From contig CALYAC010000001.1 of the NCBI GenBank assembly GCA_944393405.1, positions 62,001 to 126,000 on the forward strand: 64,000 bases of DNA. The letters run 5' to 3'. Position 1 is the stretch's first letter. Every line of letters starts with the position of its first letter. Source of the stretch: an uncultured Clostridia bacterium. Lineage in GTDB: Bacteria > Bacillota_A > Clostridia > TANB77 > CAG-508. The notes beneath the pieces are model-generated. The model saw only the letters and a program-made list of their open reading frames with translations. It searched no databases and was not told where the DNA came from. This document shows positions 35,703-43,723 of the stretch, piece after piece. The translations under genes were made by a program, and so were the position numbers.

Positions 35703-37721
35703 TTATTCTTCTTTCCAAACCTCACTTACGAACTTCCAAGTCTTACCATTATCTTTTGAAATGTATTTAGCTCTTGTCTTTCCTCCATTGTATCCTCCTT
35801 CATATCCACCAGAAACAAGTACTGTCAATGTTCCATCACTTTCTCTTGTTGGTAAATAATAATAGTCGTAACAATTATCCCATTCCTCTCCTTCTGGATC
35901 TGATAATGTAAATTCTCCTTCTGGAAAATCAATTACTTCAAATGTCTTGCCTGAATCATGAGTTATTAATAAATCAGAACTTGCACAATAAATACTATCT
36001 GCTCTTTCTAAAAAACCTAATCCATTTTCAAAAAATTCTATTTTACTTGTTGGTGGTAAATCAATTTCATTAATTTCTGTATATTTTGTACCATTATCTG
36101 TAATTTTCCCAATAGACCATAATTCAACTCCTGTTGCATATGACTTTACATCTACTATATAAATTTCATCTTTATTTATTTCTTTTTTATATACATAATC
36201 ATCATCTGATTTATCTAATTTGCTTTTAGCTATATCTCTTTCTAATTCTTCTTCATATGCTTTATTTTCTAATTCTATAACTTCATTAAATAGCTTTTGC
36301 GTATCTATATTTTTTTCTCTTACTTTCCATTTTGATATATTAAATTCTTGCCATTTTACTTCTTTTGAATCTATTCCAAGATTTAATACTTTTCTTGTTA
36401 TTTCTAGTCTATCTGATGAACTAATATTATTATCTTCTAATTTTTCTTCTAAAATCCCAAAACTATCTTCACTTGCAATTTCTGATATGTATTCATAATC
36501 AATAGATCTATCGCTATTTGTGTTACTTATATTGTAATTTATTATTATCTTTTCAATATTCATATAATTAATTATACAATAAATACAAATCCAAATAATG
36601 CCACTCCATTTTAGGAAATCAAATTTCTCATTAAATATGTATATTACTATTGGTATAAACGTTAATAGTTCAGTTATTAGTATAATATATACAAACATTC
36701 TTAAATAAGTCAAACCAAATTCCATTTGATACATATACATTCTATACATTGATGATAAAGCAATTATAACTGTAAAAATTACTAAAAATAAATTTAATAT
36801 CTTAATACTCTTTTCTTTGTTTTCATTAAATTTATTTGATAATAGTATAACTACAAAGTTTATTAATGAAACAATCATAAGTTGAAAAAATCCTGTTCTT
36901 GCATAATTTGCATAACTAAATTCTGCAGTATTTATTTTCGCAAATAATGACTCTACTTGGATAAAACAGAAAACTAAATACACTATGTTTAATGCAATTA
37001 AAAGTAGCTTTATTGTAAATGCGTATTTATTATTACTATTTTTTATTTCTTTTGTTTCAATATTATAGTTTTGCTTTAATTTCAAAATAAAACTTAAAAA
37101 TAAAAAATATGCAATTATAACAAGTGCGATTCTTATAATCATACTAAATGTACTACTTATATTTATATAATTAAAAATACTTCCTATGTTTTCAAAAATA
37201 TTAGCAAAAATACTATCTGCTGAAACAAGTAATAATATAACTATTCCTACAACTGCAAATACTATCAATAACGAGATTGCTACCTTTTTAATATTATCTT
37301 TATTTAGCTTTTCATTTGTTTTTATATGTTGTTTTGCTTCTTTTTTTGTATATTCTACTCCATCATGAAATCCTGTAATTGTTGATTTTAATAATTCAAT
37401 CGAATTTAAAAAATAGTTTTTTAAATAATTTTTAGGATTAATTACTATTCCATACATAAGTAAATTTAATAAAATTATAATTAGAATATTAAGTATATAA
37501 AATATTCTATTTGCAAATATAAAATATGTACTACTCAATAATATAATTGGAATTATTAGAATAAATCCATTTTTATTCTTTATTTTTTTATTTTTCTTTA
37601 AAATATAATATATTATTACATTTCCTATAACAGAAAATAATAACATAGAAATTCCTATTTCTTTACCATAAAACAAAATAGATTGAAATATGGCAAGAAA
37701 AATACTACTTATAATTTCCAT
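35703..37721 (-). CDS. DUF4173 membrane protein fused to Asp-box repeats
   Basis: The product (672 aa) has about ten transmembrane helices in its first 400 residues, with the DUF4173-like core (IQVESLFAKINTAEFSYANYARTGFFQLM). The last ~200 residues are soluble and contain two sialidase-type Asp-boxes, ITHDSGKTF and ISKDNGKTWKF, as in BNR beta-propellers. The fusion is unusual to me. It ends a minus-strand cluster with the HTH regulator and the DUF2975 protein just upstream (20-base gap), so it is probably controlled with them. Confidence 0.8.
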   Translation of the reverse strand: MEIISSIFLAIFQSILFYGKEIGISMLLFSVIGNVIIYYILKKNKKIKNKNGFILIIPIILLSSTYFIFANRIFYILNILIIILLNLLMYGIVINPKNYLKNYFLNSIELLKSTITGFHDGVEYTKKEAKQHIKTNEKLNKDNIKKVAISLLIVFAVVGIVILLLVSADSIFANIFENIGSIFNYINISSTFSMIIRIALVIIAYFLFLSFILKLKQNYNIETKEIKNSNNKYAFTIKLLLIALNIVYLVFCFIQVESLFAKINTAEFSYANYARTGFFQLMIVSLINFVVILLSNKFNENKEKSIKILNLFLVIFTVIIALSSMYRMYMYQMEFGLTYLRMFVYIILITELLTFIPIVIYIFNEKFDFLKWSGIIWICIYCIINYMNIEKIIINYNISNTNSDRSIDYEYISEIASEDSFGILEEKLEDNNISSSDRLEITRKVLNLGIDSKEVKWQEFNISKWKVREKNIDTQKLFNEVIELENKAYEEELERDIAKSKLDKSDDDYVYKKEINKDEIYIVDVKSYATGVELWSIGKITDNGTKYTEINEIDLPPTSKIEFFENGLGFLERADSIYCASSDLLITHDSGKTFEVIDFPEGEFTLSDPEGEEWDNCYDYYYLPTRESDGTLTVLVSGGYEGGYNGGKTRAKYISKDNGKTWKFVSEVWKEE

Positions 37722-37741
37722 AATAATATTTCTCCTTGTTT

Positions 37742-37945
37742 TTATTTTTCATAATCTAATATGTCCCCTGGCTTACAGTCTAAAACCTCACATAATTTTT
37801 CTAAAGTTGAAAATCTTATTGCCTTTGCCTTATTTGTTTTTAATATTGAAAGATTAGCAGGAGTTATTCCTATTTTTTCCGCAAGTTCTCCAGATGACAT
37901 TTTCCTTTTTGCAAGCATTACATCTACATTTACAATAATTGACAC
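37742..37945 (-). CDS. Small Cro/CI-type HTH regulator (YozG-like)
   Basis: The product (67 aa) is a single helix-turn-helix domain (KMSSGELAEKIGITPANLSILKTNKAKAIRFSTLEKLCEVLDCKPGDIL). Small regulators of this type are routinely paired with DUF2975 membrane proteins in Firmicutes, as here. It probably controls its own cluster. It starts after GGAGAAGGAG. Confidence 0.93.
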   Translation of the reverse strand: MSIIVNVDVMLAKRKMSSGELAEKIGITPANLSILKTNKAKAIRFSTLEKLCEVLDCKPGDILDYEK

Positions 37946-37968
37946 TTTATCTCCTTCTCCTTTCTATA

Positions 37969-38508
37969 TTAAATAGTAAAATCATTTTCTTCCTTATACT
38001 CAATAGCTTTTATATATATACAATTTAAAATCTTAATACCAATTCCAAATATTAAAAAGCTAACTGAAAATACTAAAATTAAAATCTTTAATAAAAATTC
38101 ACTTAAAATATCTATTGAATTAAAGTATTTCAAAAAGATACTAATTCCTATAAAAATAATAAAATATAAACTTCCTATAATTATTGACATTATCCAAATT
38201 TTATTTAAATATTTAGAATTATCTTTTTCAAATAGCTTATTCTCTTTTAAATTCTTAAATATCTTAATAAATTGATAAATAATAAATAATGCAACAATTC
38301 CAGTAAGCAAAACAACAAATCCTATTAATCCTTCTAAAATTATTCTAAATATAAAATTTTCTCTAACTGAAAAACTGTTAAATTCAAAAAATAATGAAGT
38401 ACATGTAATTCCAAATACTATAATATCTAATAATACAATTATCCAAAATAAAATTTTTAGTCCATTCTCTACTTTTGCCGAAAGACTTTTCTCTCCTAAT
38501 ATTTTCAT
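37969..38508 (-). CDS. DUF2975 membrane protein
   Basis: The product (179 aa) has four predicted transmembrane helices, about 18-40, 52-80, 105-128 and 140-165, in the usual DUF2975 layout. It is followed 23 bases later by its typical HTH partner. A clear promoter (38555-38583) lies 47 bases before the gene, so the three-gene cluster starts here. Function is unknown. Confidence 0.85.
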   Translation of the reverse strand: MKILGEKSLSAKVENGLKILFWIIVLLDIIVFGITCTSLFFEFNSFSVRENFIFRIILEGLIGFVVLLTGIVALFIIYQFIKIFKNLKENKLFEKDNSKYLNKIWIMSIIIGSLYFIIFIGISIFLKYFNSIDILSEFLLKILILVFSVSFLIFGIGIKILNCIYIKAIEYKEENDFTI

Positions 38509-38554
38509 TAAATCTTCCTCCTAAAAATTGTAATTACTTCCTTTATTGCCTATT

Positions 38555-38583
38555 AGTATATAGCTATATTTCTTGATTGTCAA
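38555..38583 (-). promoter_or_regulatory. Promoter of the DUF2975-HTH-DUF4173 cluster
   Basis: Minus strand: TTGACA (38578-38583), 17-base spacer, TATACT (38555-38560). Confidence 0.75.
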
Positions 38584-38620
38584 TATTTTTTTATTGTTTT
38601 TCGATATTTTTTTAAAAAGC

Positions 38621-38653
38621 AAAAATAGAAATGATTTAATCACTTCTATTTTT
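38621..38653 (-). terminator. Terminator of the methyltransferase-DUF362 operon
   Basis: A 14-bp stem with one mismatch (38621-38634 with 38640-38653) and T-rich minus-strand sequence after it, about 60 bases beyond the DUF362 stop. Confidence 0.8.
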
Positions 38654-38661
38654 ACAATTGG

Positions 38662-38700
38662 GGACGGGCTTGTTTTGATAAAATACTCTTTGCTCCGTCC
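38662..38700. repeat. GGACGG...CCGTCC inverted repeat
   Basis: GGACGG (38662-38667) and CCGTCC (38695-38700) flank 27 bases. The TTGGGGACGGG context recalls GGGGACGG-type dispersed repeats seen in many bacterial genomes. Only one copy is visible in this window. Confidence 0.35.
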
Positions 38701-38709
38701 ACATCAATA

Positions 38710-39597
38710 TTATTGATCTACATTAATAAGTTCATAATCTCTTGTTCCAAAACCTAAATCTGCAGCTGCTTCTATTATATGAACGCCATTTTGTCTTTCT
38801 ACTCTTTCAACAAAATGATCTCTACCTGGATCATCAGAGTTATATACTAAATCAATGCAAGCTTGATCTATTGCAATTGGATCTATGCTTGCTAAGACAC
38901 CTATATCTTTCATACAAGGATCTTCTGCAATTGCACAACAATCACAATCCACCGATAAATTACACATAACATTAATAAATACAATATTTTTACCAAAATA
39001 ATTAACAACACTTGAGGCGGCATCAGCCATTGATTCTAAGAATTTATTTTGTTCTGGTAAGTTATCCCATATTGTATATTGATCTTTAGACTTTCCTGCT
39101 GAATGAATCCATGCTTTTCCATATGATGAAGCACAACCTATTGATAATTGTTTTAATGCTCCTCCATATCCTCCCATTGGGTGCCCTTTAAAATGTGATA
39201 AAACAAGCATTGAATCATATTTTTCAATATCTTTTCCCACGAAATTTTCTTTTAATATTTTTCCATTTGGTATTTTTAACTCTAAATCTGGTCCTTCGGC
39301 ATCCATAATATCTACATCAAAATATTTAGTCCACCCATGACTTTCTATTAATTTTTTATGTTTCTCTGTTGTATTTCTTGCACCACCATATGCTGCATTA
39401 CATTCAACAACGGTTCCATTTACTTCTTCTACAATAGCTTTTACAAATTCTGGTCTAATATAATTTTGATTTCCTTCTTCACCTGAATGCAATTTAACAG
39501 CAACTTTTCCAGGTAAATTAACTCCTAATTTTTCATACATTTTAACAACACTTTCCGGTGTTATTTCTTTTGTAAAATACACTTTTGATTTTTCCAT
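38710..39597 (-). CDS. DUF362-family protein
   Basis: The product (295 aa) is a soluble DUF362 protein with VAVKLHSGEEGNQNYIRPEFV near the start, HFKGHPMGGYGGALKQLSIG in the middle and a cysteine cluster (MCNLSVDCDCCAIAEDPCM) that may bind iron-sulfur or another metal. It contains no separate ferredoxin domain. It is the last gene of the methyltransferase-GNAT-AdhR operon (34 bases after adhR), so its expression should follow the AdhR-type promoter. The reaction is unknown; family members are annotated as Fe-S or uroporphyrin-related proteins. Confidence 0.85.
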   Translation of the reverse strand: MEKSKVYFTKEITPESVVKMYEKLGVNLPGKVAVKLHSGEEGNQNYIRPEFVKAIVEEVNGTVVECNAAYGGARNTTEKHKKLIESHGWTKYFDVDIMDAEGPDLELKIPNGKILKENFVGKDIEKYDSMLVLSHFKGHPMGGYGGALKQLSIGCASSYGKAWIHSAGKSKDQYTIWDNLPEQNKFLESMADAASSVVNYFGKNIVFINVMCNLSVDCDCCAIAEDPCMKDIGVLASIDPIAIDQACIDLVYNSDDPGRDHFVERVERQNGVHIIEAAADLGFGTRDYELINVDQ

Positions 39598-39631
39598 ATA
39601 AAGACCTTCTTTCTATAATTATTTTATAATT

Positions 39632-40015
39632 TTATATTTTCTCAGTAAAATCTTTTCTAGTTCCACATTCAATTTCATCATATAATTTAATTTTGTAGTT
39701 TAATCTTTCCAATGTTTCATTAATATTTTTTTGTTTTTCAAGAAGTTTTTTTCGTTGTTCTTCTAAAAGCTCTTTTCTTTCCTTTACAGTATCTTTACCT
39801 TGTCTAAATAATGTAACATATTTAATTAATATTTCTATCTCCATACCTGCATTTCTCATACATTTTATAAATTCAATCCATCTACATGATTCTTCATCAA
39901 AATTTCTAATTCCATTCTTGTTTCTCGGTATTTGTGGTAATAATCCTATTTTTTCATAATATCTTATTGTATCTTGTGTTAAATTATATTTCTTACTTAC
40001 TTCTGATATAGTCAT
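39632..40015 (-). CDS. adhR: MerR-family regulator, AdhR-like
   Basis: I placed the start at the ATG at 40015 (AAGGA 10 bases upstream); a GTG three codons earlier is in frame. The 127-aa product has a MerR winged helix (SEVSKKYNLTQDTIRYYEKIGLLP) and a C-terminal coiled coil. WIEFIKCMRNAG puts a cysteine at position 52, the residue that, as I recall, senses aldehydes in B. subtilis AdhR (YraB). It lies inside an operon whose promoter, and two others nearby, carry AdhR-type operators. Autoregulation is therefore likely. Confidence 0.85.
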   Translation of the reverse strand: MTISEVSKKYNLTQDTIRYYEKIGLLPQIPRNKNGIRNFDEESCRWIEFIKCMRNAGMEIEILIKYVTLFRQGKDTVKERKELLEEQRKKLLEKQKNINETLERLNYKIKLYDEIECGTRKDFTEKI

Positions 40016-40070
40016 AATTCTCACTTCCTTAAATTATAATTTAGTCTATATTGCAATATTACAATTTATC

Positions 40071-40556
40071 TTAATCAATCTTTTTTATCATATATTCCAT
40101 TCTCGAATGATATCCATTTTTCTTATAAAAATTTATTGCTTTATCATTATATGCAAATACCTCTAATGACATATATTCACATCCTAAAGATTTAAAATAC
40201 TTTTCTATTTTATTTATTAATTTTTCTCCTATTCCTTTTCCTCTAGAATTTTTAGACACAATAAGCTCAATAACCTCACCTTTTTTTGGACATTTATAGT
40301 CTAAATAATCAAATTTATCATAACTTACTAAAATACCCATTATTAATCCTTGAACATTATTATTATCGTCTAAATATATATAACATTTACCATTGTTTTT
40401 ATTAACTTTATCTAAATCCACAAGTGCCATTTTTTCTCTATAATCTTTGTGAAGTATATCCAAACTATCTTTATCTATTTCTATCATATCTTTTTCTAAT
40501 TCAACTAATAAGTCTTTTATATCTTCTAAATATTTTTCTTCATATTCTATAATCAT
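40071..40556 (-). CDS. GNAT-family N-acetyltransferase
   Basis: The product (161 aa) is a GNAT acetyltransferase. The acetyl-CoA loop appears as VSKNSRGKGIGEKLI, followed by YMSLEVFAYNDKAINFYKKNGY, the usual C-terminal motif B. The acceptor is unknown. It begins 4 bases after the methyltransferase stop and is followed 55 bases later by the AdhR-like regulator, so the two enzymes are co-expressed. Confidence 0.92.
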   Translation of the reverse strand: MIIEYEEKYLEDIKDLLVELEKDMIEIDKDSLDILHKDYREKMALVDLDKVNKNNGKCYIYLDDNNNVQGLIMGILVSYDKFDYLDYKCPKKGEVIELIVSKNSRGKGIGEKLINKIEKYFKSLGCEYMSLEVFAYNDKAINFYKKNGYHSRMEYMIKKID

Positions 40557-40560
40557 TATA

Positions 40561-41187
40561 TTATTGTTCTTCTCCTATACTTAATTTTTTAATAATATAG
40601 TTTGCCCAAGTTATTGTTCCTTTTCTCTTTGTGCTTGGCAATGTCTCAAAATAATCAATCAATTCTGCTTTTTCATTTGAAGTTTTATTAATTTCTCTTA
40701 AAATATCTTCCAATTCTTCTTTAGTTAAAAAATTATAGTATTTTCCTTCTTTTATTTCATAACCTTTACCTTTTTTAAAAGCTGTATAAATAATTCCGTT
40801 TTTCTTTAAGGCTTTTATCATTTTCTTTAATACATGTGGTAAATCTTCTTTTTCTACATGTAATATTGATGAACAAGCCCATATTCCGTCATATATATTT
40901 TCATCACTTAGTTCATCAAATTTCATACATTCAACATTCTGCCCTATGTAACTTGATGCAAGCTTACACATTTCACTTGATCCATCAATTGCCTTAACTT
41001 TATATCCTTTTTCTAAGAAATATTTACTATCTCTTCCTGATCCACAACCAAAATCTAAGATATATGAATTTGTAGGTATTCTACTTAAAAATTTAGTATA
41101 ATTCTCTTCAATACTTGCCTCAATAGTTTGCTCAAAATACATCTTCGCATTTTTATTATAAAATTCTAAAGTATTATATTTTTCCAT
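40561..41187 (-). CDS. Class I SAM-dependent methyltransferase
   Basis: The product (208 aa) has the SAM-binding motif ILDFGCGSGRDSKYFLEKGY (about 43-62), with D at the end of strand 2 (VKAIDGSSEM) and the motif WACSSILHVEKEDL. Its substrate is unknown; sequence style suggests a small-molecule or tellurite/thiol-type (TehB-like) enzyme. It is the first gene of the AdhR-controlled operon, directly behind the TTGACT-N19-TATAAA promoter at 41215-41245. Confidence 0.9.
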   Translation of the reverse strand: MEKYNTLEFYNKNAKMYFEQTIEASIEENYTKFLSRIPTNSYILDFGCGSGRDSKYFLEKGYKVKAIDGSSEMCKLASSYIGQNVECMKFDELSDENIYDGIWACSSILHVEKEDLPHVLKKMIKALKKNGIIYTAFKKGKGYEIKEGKYYNFLTKEELEDILREINKTSNEKAELIDYFETLPSTKRKGTITWANYIIKKLSIGEEQ

Positions 41188-41214
41188 TTTTATCTCCTTT
41201 ATATGTTAATTTTA

Positions 41215-41245
41215 TTTATATCACTTAAAGCTAACTCTAAGTCAA
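41215..41245 (-). promoter_or_regulatory. AdhR-type MerR promoter of the methyltransferase operon
   Basis: Minus strand: TTGACT (41240-41245), 19-base spacer, TATAAA (41215-41220). The spacer dyad reads CTTAGAG-N4-CTTTAAG. This promoter drives the operon containing the regulator itself. Confidence 0.82.
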
Positions 41246-41270
41246 TACATATTATATATTTTTTTTAAAA

Positions 41271-41308
41271 ATAAAATCAAGATATTTTATACAATACCTT
41301 GATTTTAT
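41271..41308 (-). terminator. Terminator of the ricin-NlpC/P60 gene
   Basis: ATAAAATCAAG (41271-41281) pairs with CTTGATTTTAT (41298-41308), and the minus strand continues into a T-rich tail. Confidence 0.75.
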
Positions 41309-41348
41309 TTTATATTATTATTCTCTATTTTATTTTACAATTTTTACC

Positions 41349-43595
41349 TTAATTAAAAATATTAGGTATTTCACATTTACTTGTATCTACATATGGTGAT
41401 CCAAATCCAATAAAATCTCTAAATGCATTTTGATCAGTGCTAAAGTTTCCTATACATACCCCATGACTTACATCTGCAGCATGAATCATGTAATCTCCAT
41501 AATAGTAAATAGAAACATGACGACTACCATGAGTTGCATTATTACCTATTACAGCTGGGTCTCCCCAGAATATTATATCACCTGGTTTTGCATTTGATAT
41601 ATCTGTTTGAATACCATTTAGTTTTGTAATATAGTTATATTGATAACTCATATCTTGATCATCTATTGCTGTATTATCTGTTCTAAACCTCTTACCTGTT
41701 GCATTAGTAAATGACCAAGCTATTAAACCATCACATACAAATCCTGTAGGTGCTTCAAACAATTTATAATCACATCCCACTCTAGATAGTGCATATAATA
41801 ATGTACGTTGTCTTTCATCACCCATTGGTGTAGGAATTGGTGCTGATTTACCATGTCCACCTGGTAAATCTTCAAAAGTTGGTAAGTGCCATGTTGCACG
41901 TCCATTTTCATCAAAATCATATATTGAACCAAATTGACTAGGATCTGTCATGGTTGGATCTACTCTTGTACAATTTTTTACTAATTGATTTGTTGCTGGA
42001 TCTACACAATACATATCCCCATTCATTTTAAACCATCCACTAACTATTCCTGTAGGTACTATTTTCCAATTTTGAGATTGTGAATCTTTTTCTTCGTATT
42101 GTATTATATTTGCTCCATTTGCAGCTGATTCATTTTCAATATCTAAATATTTTTTAGAATTAGCATTTTTTAATTTTACATATCCACCATCTACTACTAC
42201 AGGTAACCATCTTTGACATAAAGCTCCATTATCTTCCCATTGTTGTACATTTGCTCCATTAGTAGTTTTACTTTCAATTACTTCTACTACTAAATCGTAT
42301 ATTGTTGAAATCTTATATCCAGAATCAGTATATGTAAATCTAAATTTTTGATTGTTTTGATCATTCTTTTGCCAAGCTAATATATTTACTCCCCAATCAG
42401 ATTTGCCATGGTCTAAGTCAACATTATTACCAAGTGCCGAATTTATTTCATACCATCCATCATTAATTAAATGTTCTCTATTAATTATAAATTTTTGTGA
42501 TGGATTATTATTTTTTTCATAAACTTGTACTTTTTGTTTATTCTCTGAGATATTAGAATCTACATCTATATATAAATTACTTTCTTTATTTTTTAGTAAA
42601 ATTCCTCCATCCCATTCAAGTATCCATGTATTGGCATCTTCAATTGGTGTTTTACTATTACCATTTTGGACTATATTTGAACCATTTGTAGTTCCTGTTT
42701 CAGTTAGCCATCCACCTGAAGATACCGTTCTTATTCTAATTTCATTTTTAGCTACTCTTTCTAACTCAAATCTTTGTGCAAAAGTATTGTTAACTTCATA
42801 TAATTGAAGTACAGTTCCATTAGCTGATGAGTTATTATCGATATCTAAAGCATACTTATTATTTGAAGCCTTTTTTATAGATACTATTTCATTATCATTT
42901 ATAAATTCAGTTTCCTCTAACTTAAATTTTTGTGCATCACTATTAATGAAATCCCATTGTTGCACATTTGTTCCTTCTTTAAATATTCCGCCATTAACAT
43001 CTATAGCTTTATCTGAACATTTAGCTATAAAAGAATATGTATCATCATCATTTTTCACTATTTTAAATCTCTGTGCATCAGCTCCATTATCTTCCCATTG
43101 TTGTATATTCGCTCCATTTTCTTTTACACCATCTTTAACATCTATAATTAAAGCTGATCCAATACTTGCTATTTTATAATATCCATTTCCTTCATATGTA
43201 ATATAAAATTTTTGATTAGCTCCACCATTTCTGCTGCAAATTTGTAGATTACCACCCCAATCTAATGAATTACCATATATATCTAATACATAATCTGTGT
43301 TTTTTGCACATGAAATAAAATATACGCCATTCTTTACAATTTGGTTTTTATCTATTTCTTCTATATCTTCATCTTTATCTTCTTCATTATTAGCTTCATC
43401 ATCTTTATTTTCTTCGTCTTCTTTTTCTTCCTCATCATCAGTAGATATATTATCTTTTATTGTTGTGACCAAACCATCATGTAAACTAAATGAGACTGTT
43501 CTTGCATATGATATACTAGAATTAAACATGAATATATAAATCGTAAGTAAGATAAAACTTATAAATATTTTATAATACTTAATTTTAGTTTTCAT
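41349..43595 (-). CDS. Secreted ricin-B-lectin protein with NlpC/P60 peptidase domain
   Basis: The product (748 aa) has a signal peptide (about 1-32) followed by the motif ARTVSFSLHDGLVTTIKDNI. Next come an acidic linker (about 45-87) and three tandem ricin-type lectin domains with QxW/QxF repeats (about 90-515). The C-terminal domain is NlpC/P60-like, with Cys621 in GFVCDGLIAW and histidines in THGSRHVSIYY (about 689-693). It should bind wall or host glycans and cut peptidoglycan peptides. Two neighbours are paralogues with a different catalytic domain. Confidence 0.88.
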   Translation of the reverse strand: MKTKIKYYKIFISFILLTIYIFMFNSSISYARTVSFSLHDGLVTTIKDNISTDDEEEKEDEENKDDEANNEEDKDEDIEEIDKNQIVKNGVYFISCAKNTDYVLDIYGNSLDWGGNLQICSRNGGANQKFYITYEGNGYYKIASIGSALIIDVKDGVKENGANIQQWEDNGADAQRFKIVKNDDDTYSFIAKCSDKAIDVNGGIFKEGTNVQQWDFINSDAQKFKLEETEFINDNEIVSIKKASNNKYALDIDNNSSANGTVLQLYEVNNTFAQRFELERVAKNEIRIRTVSSGGWLTETGTTNGSNIVQNGNSKTPIEDANTWILEWDGGILLKNKESNLYIDVDSNISENKQKVQVYEKNNNPSQKFIINREHLINDGWYEINSALGNNVDLDHGKSDWGVNILAWQKNDQNNQKFRFTYTDSGYKISTIYDLVVEVIESKTTNGANVQQWEDNGALCQRWLPVVVDGGYVKLKNANSKKYLDIENESAANGANIIQYEEKDSQSQNWKIVPTGIVSGWFKMNGDMYCVDPATNQLVKNCTRVDPTMTDPSQFGSIYDFDENGRATWHLPTFEDLPGGHGKSAPIPTPMGDERQRTLLYALSRVGCDYKLFEAPTGFVCDGLIAWSFTNATGKRFRTDNTAIDDQDMSYQYNYITKLNGIQTDISNAKPGDIIFWGDPAVIGNNATHGSRHVSIYYYGDYMIHAADVSHGVCIGNFSTDQNAFRDFIGFGSPYVDTSKCEIPNIFN

Positions 43596-43638
43596 ACTTT
43601 ATCCCCCTTATCATCTATTTGCATAACATCTAACCTAT

Positions 43639-43667
43639 ATTATACCATATTTTAGTCTTTTTATCAA
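43639..43667 (-). promoter_or_regulatory. Extended -10 promoter of the ricin-NlpC/P60 gene
   Basis: Minus strand: TTGATA (43662-43667), 17-base spacer, TATAAT (43639-43644), with TGG directly before the -10. Confidence 0.78.
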
Positions 43668-43681
43668 ATTATGGTAACTAA

Positions 43682-43715
43682 AAATAGAGTGAATTTACAT
43701 ATCTTCACTCTATTT
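43682..43715 (-). terminator. Terminator of the first ricin-YkuD gene
   Basis: A perfect 12-bp stem (43682-43693 with 43704-43715) about 9 bases after the stop. Confidence 0.8.
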
Positions 43716-43723
43716 AATCATTA

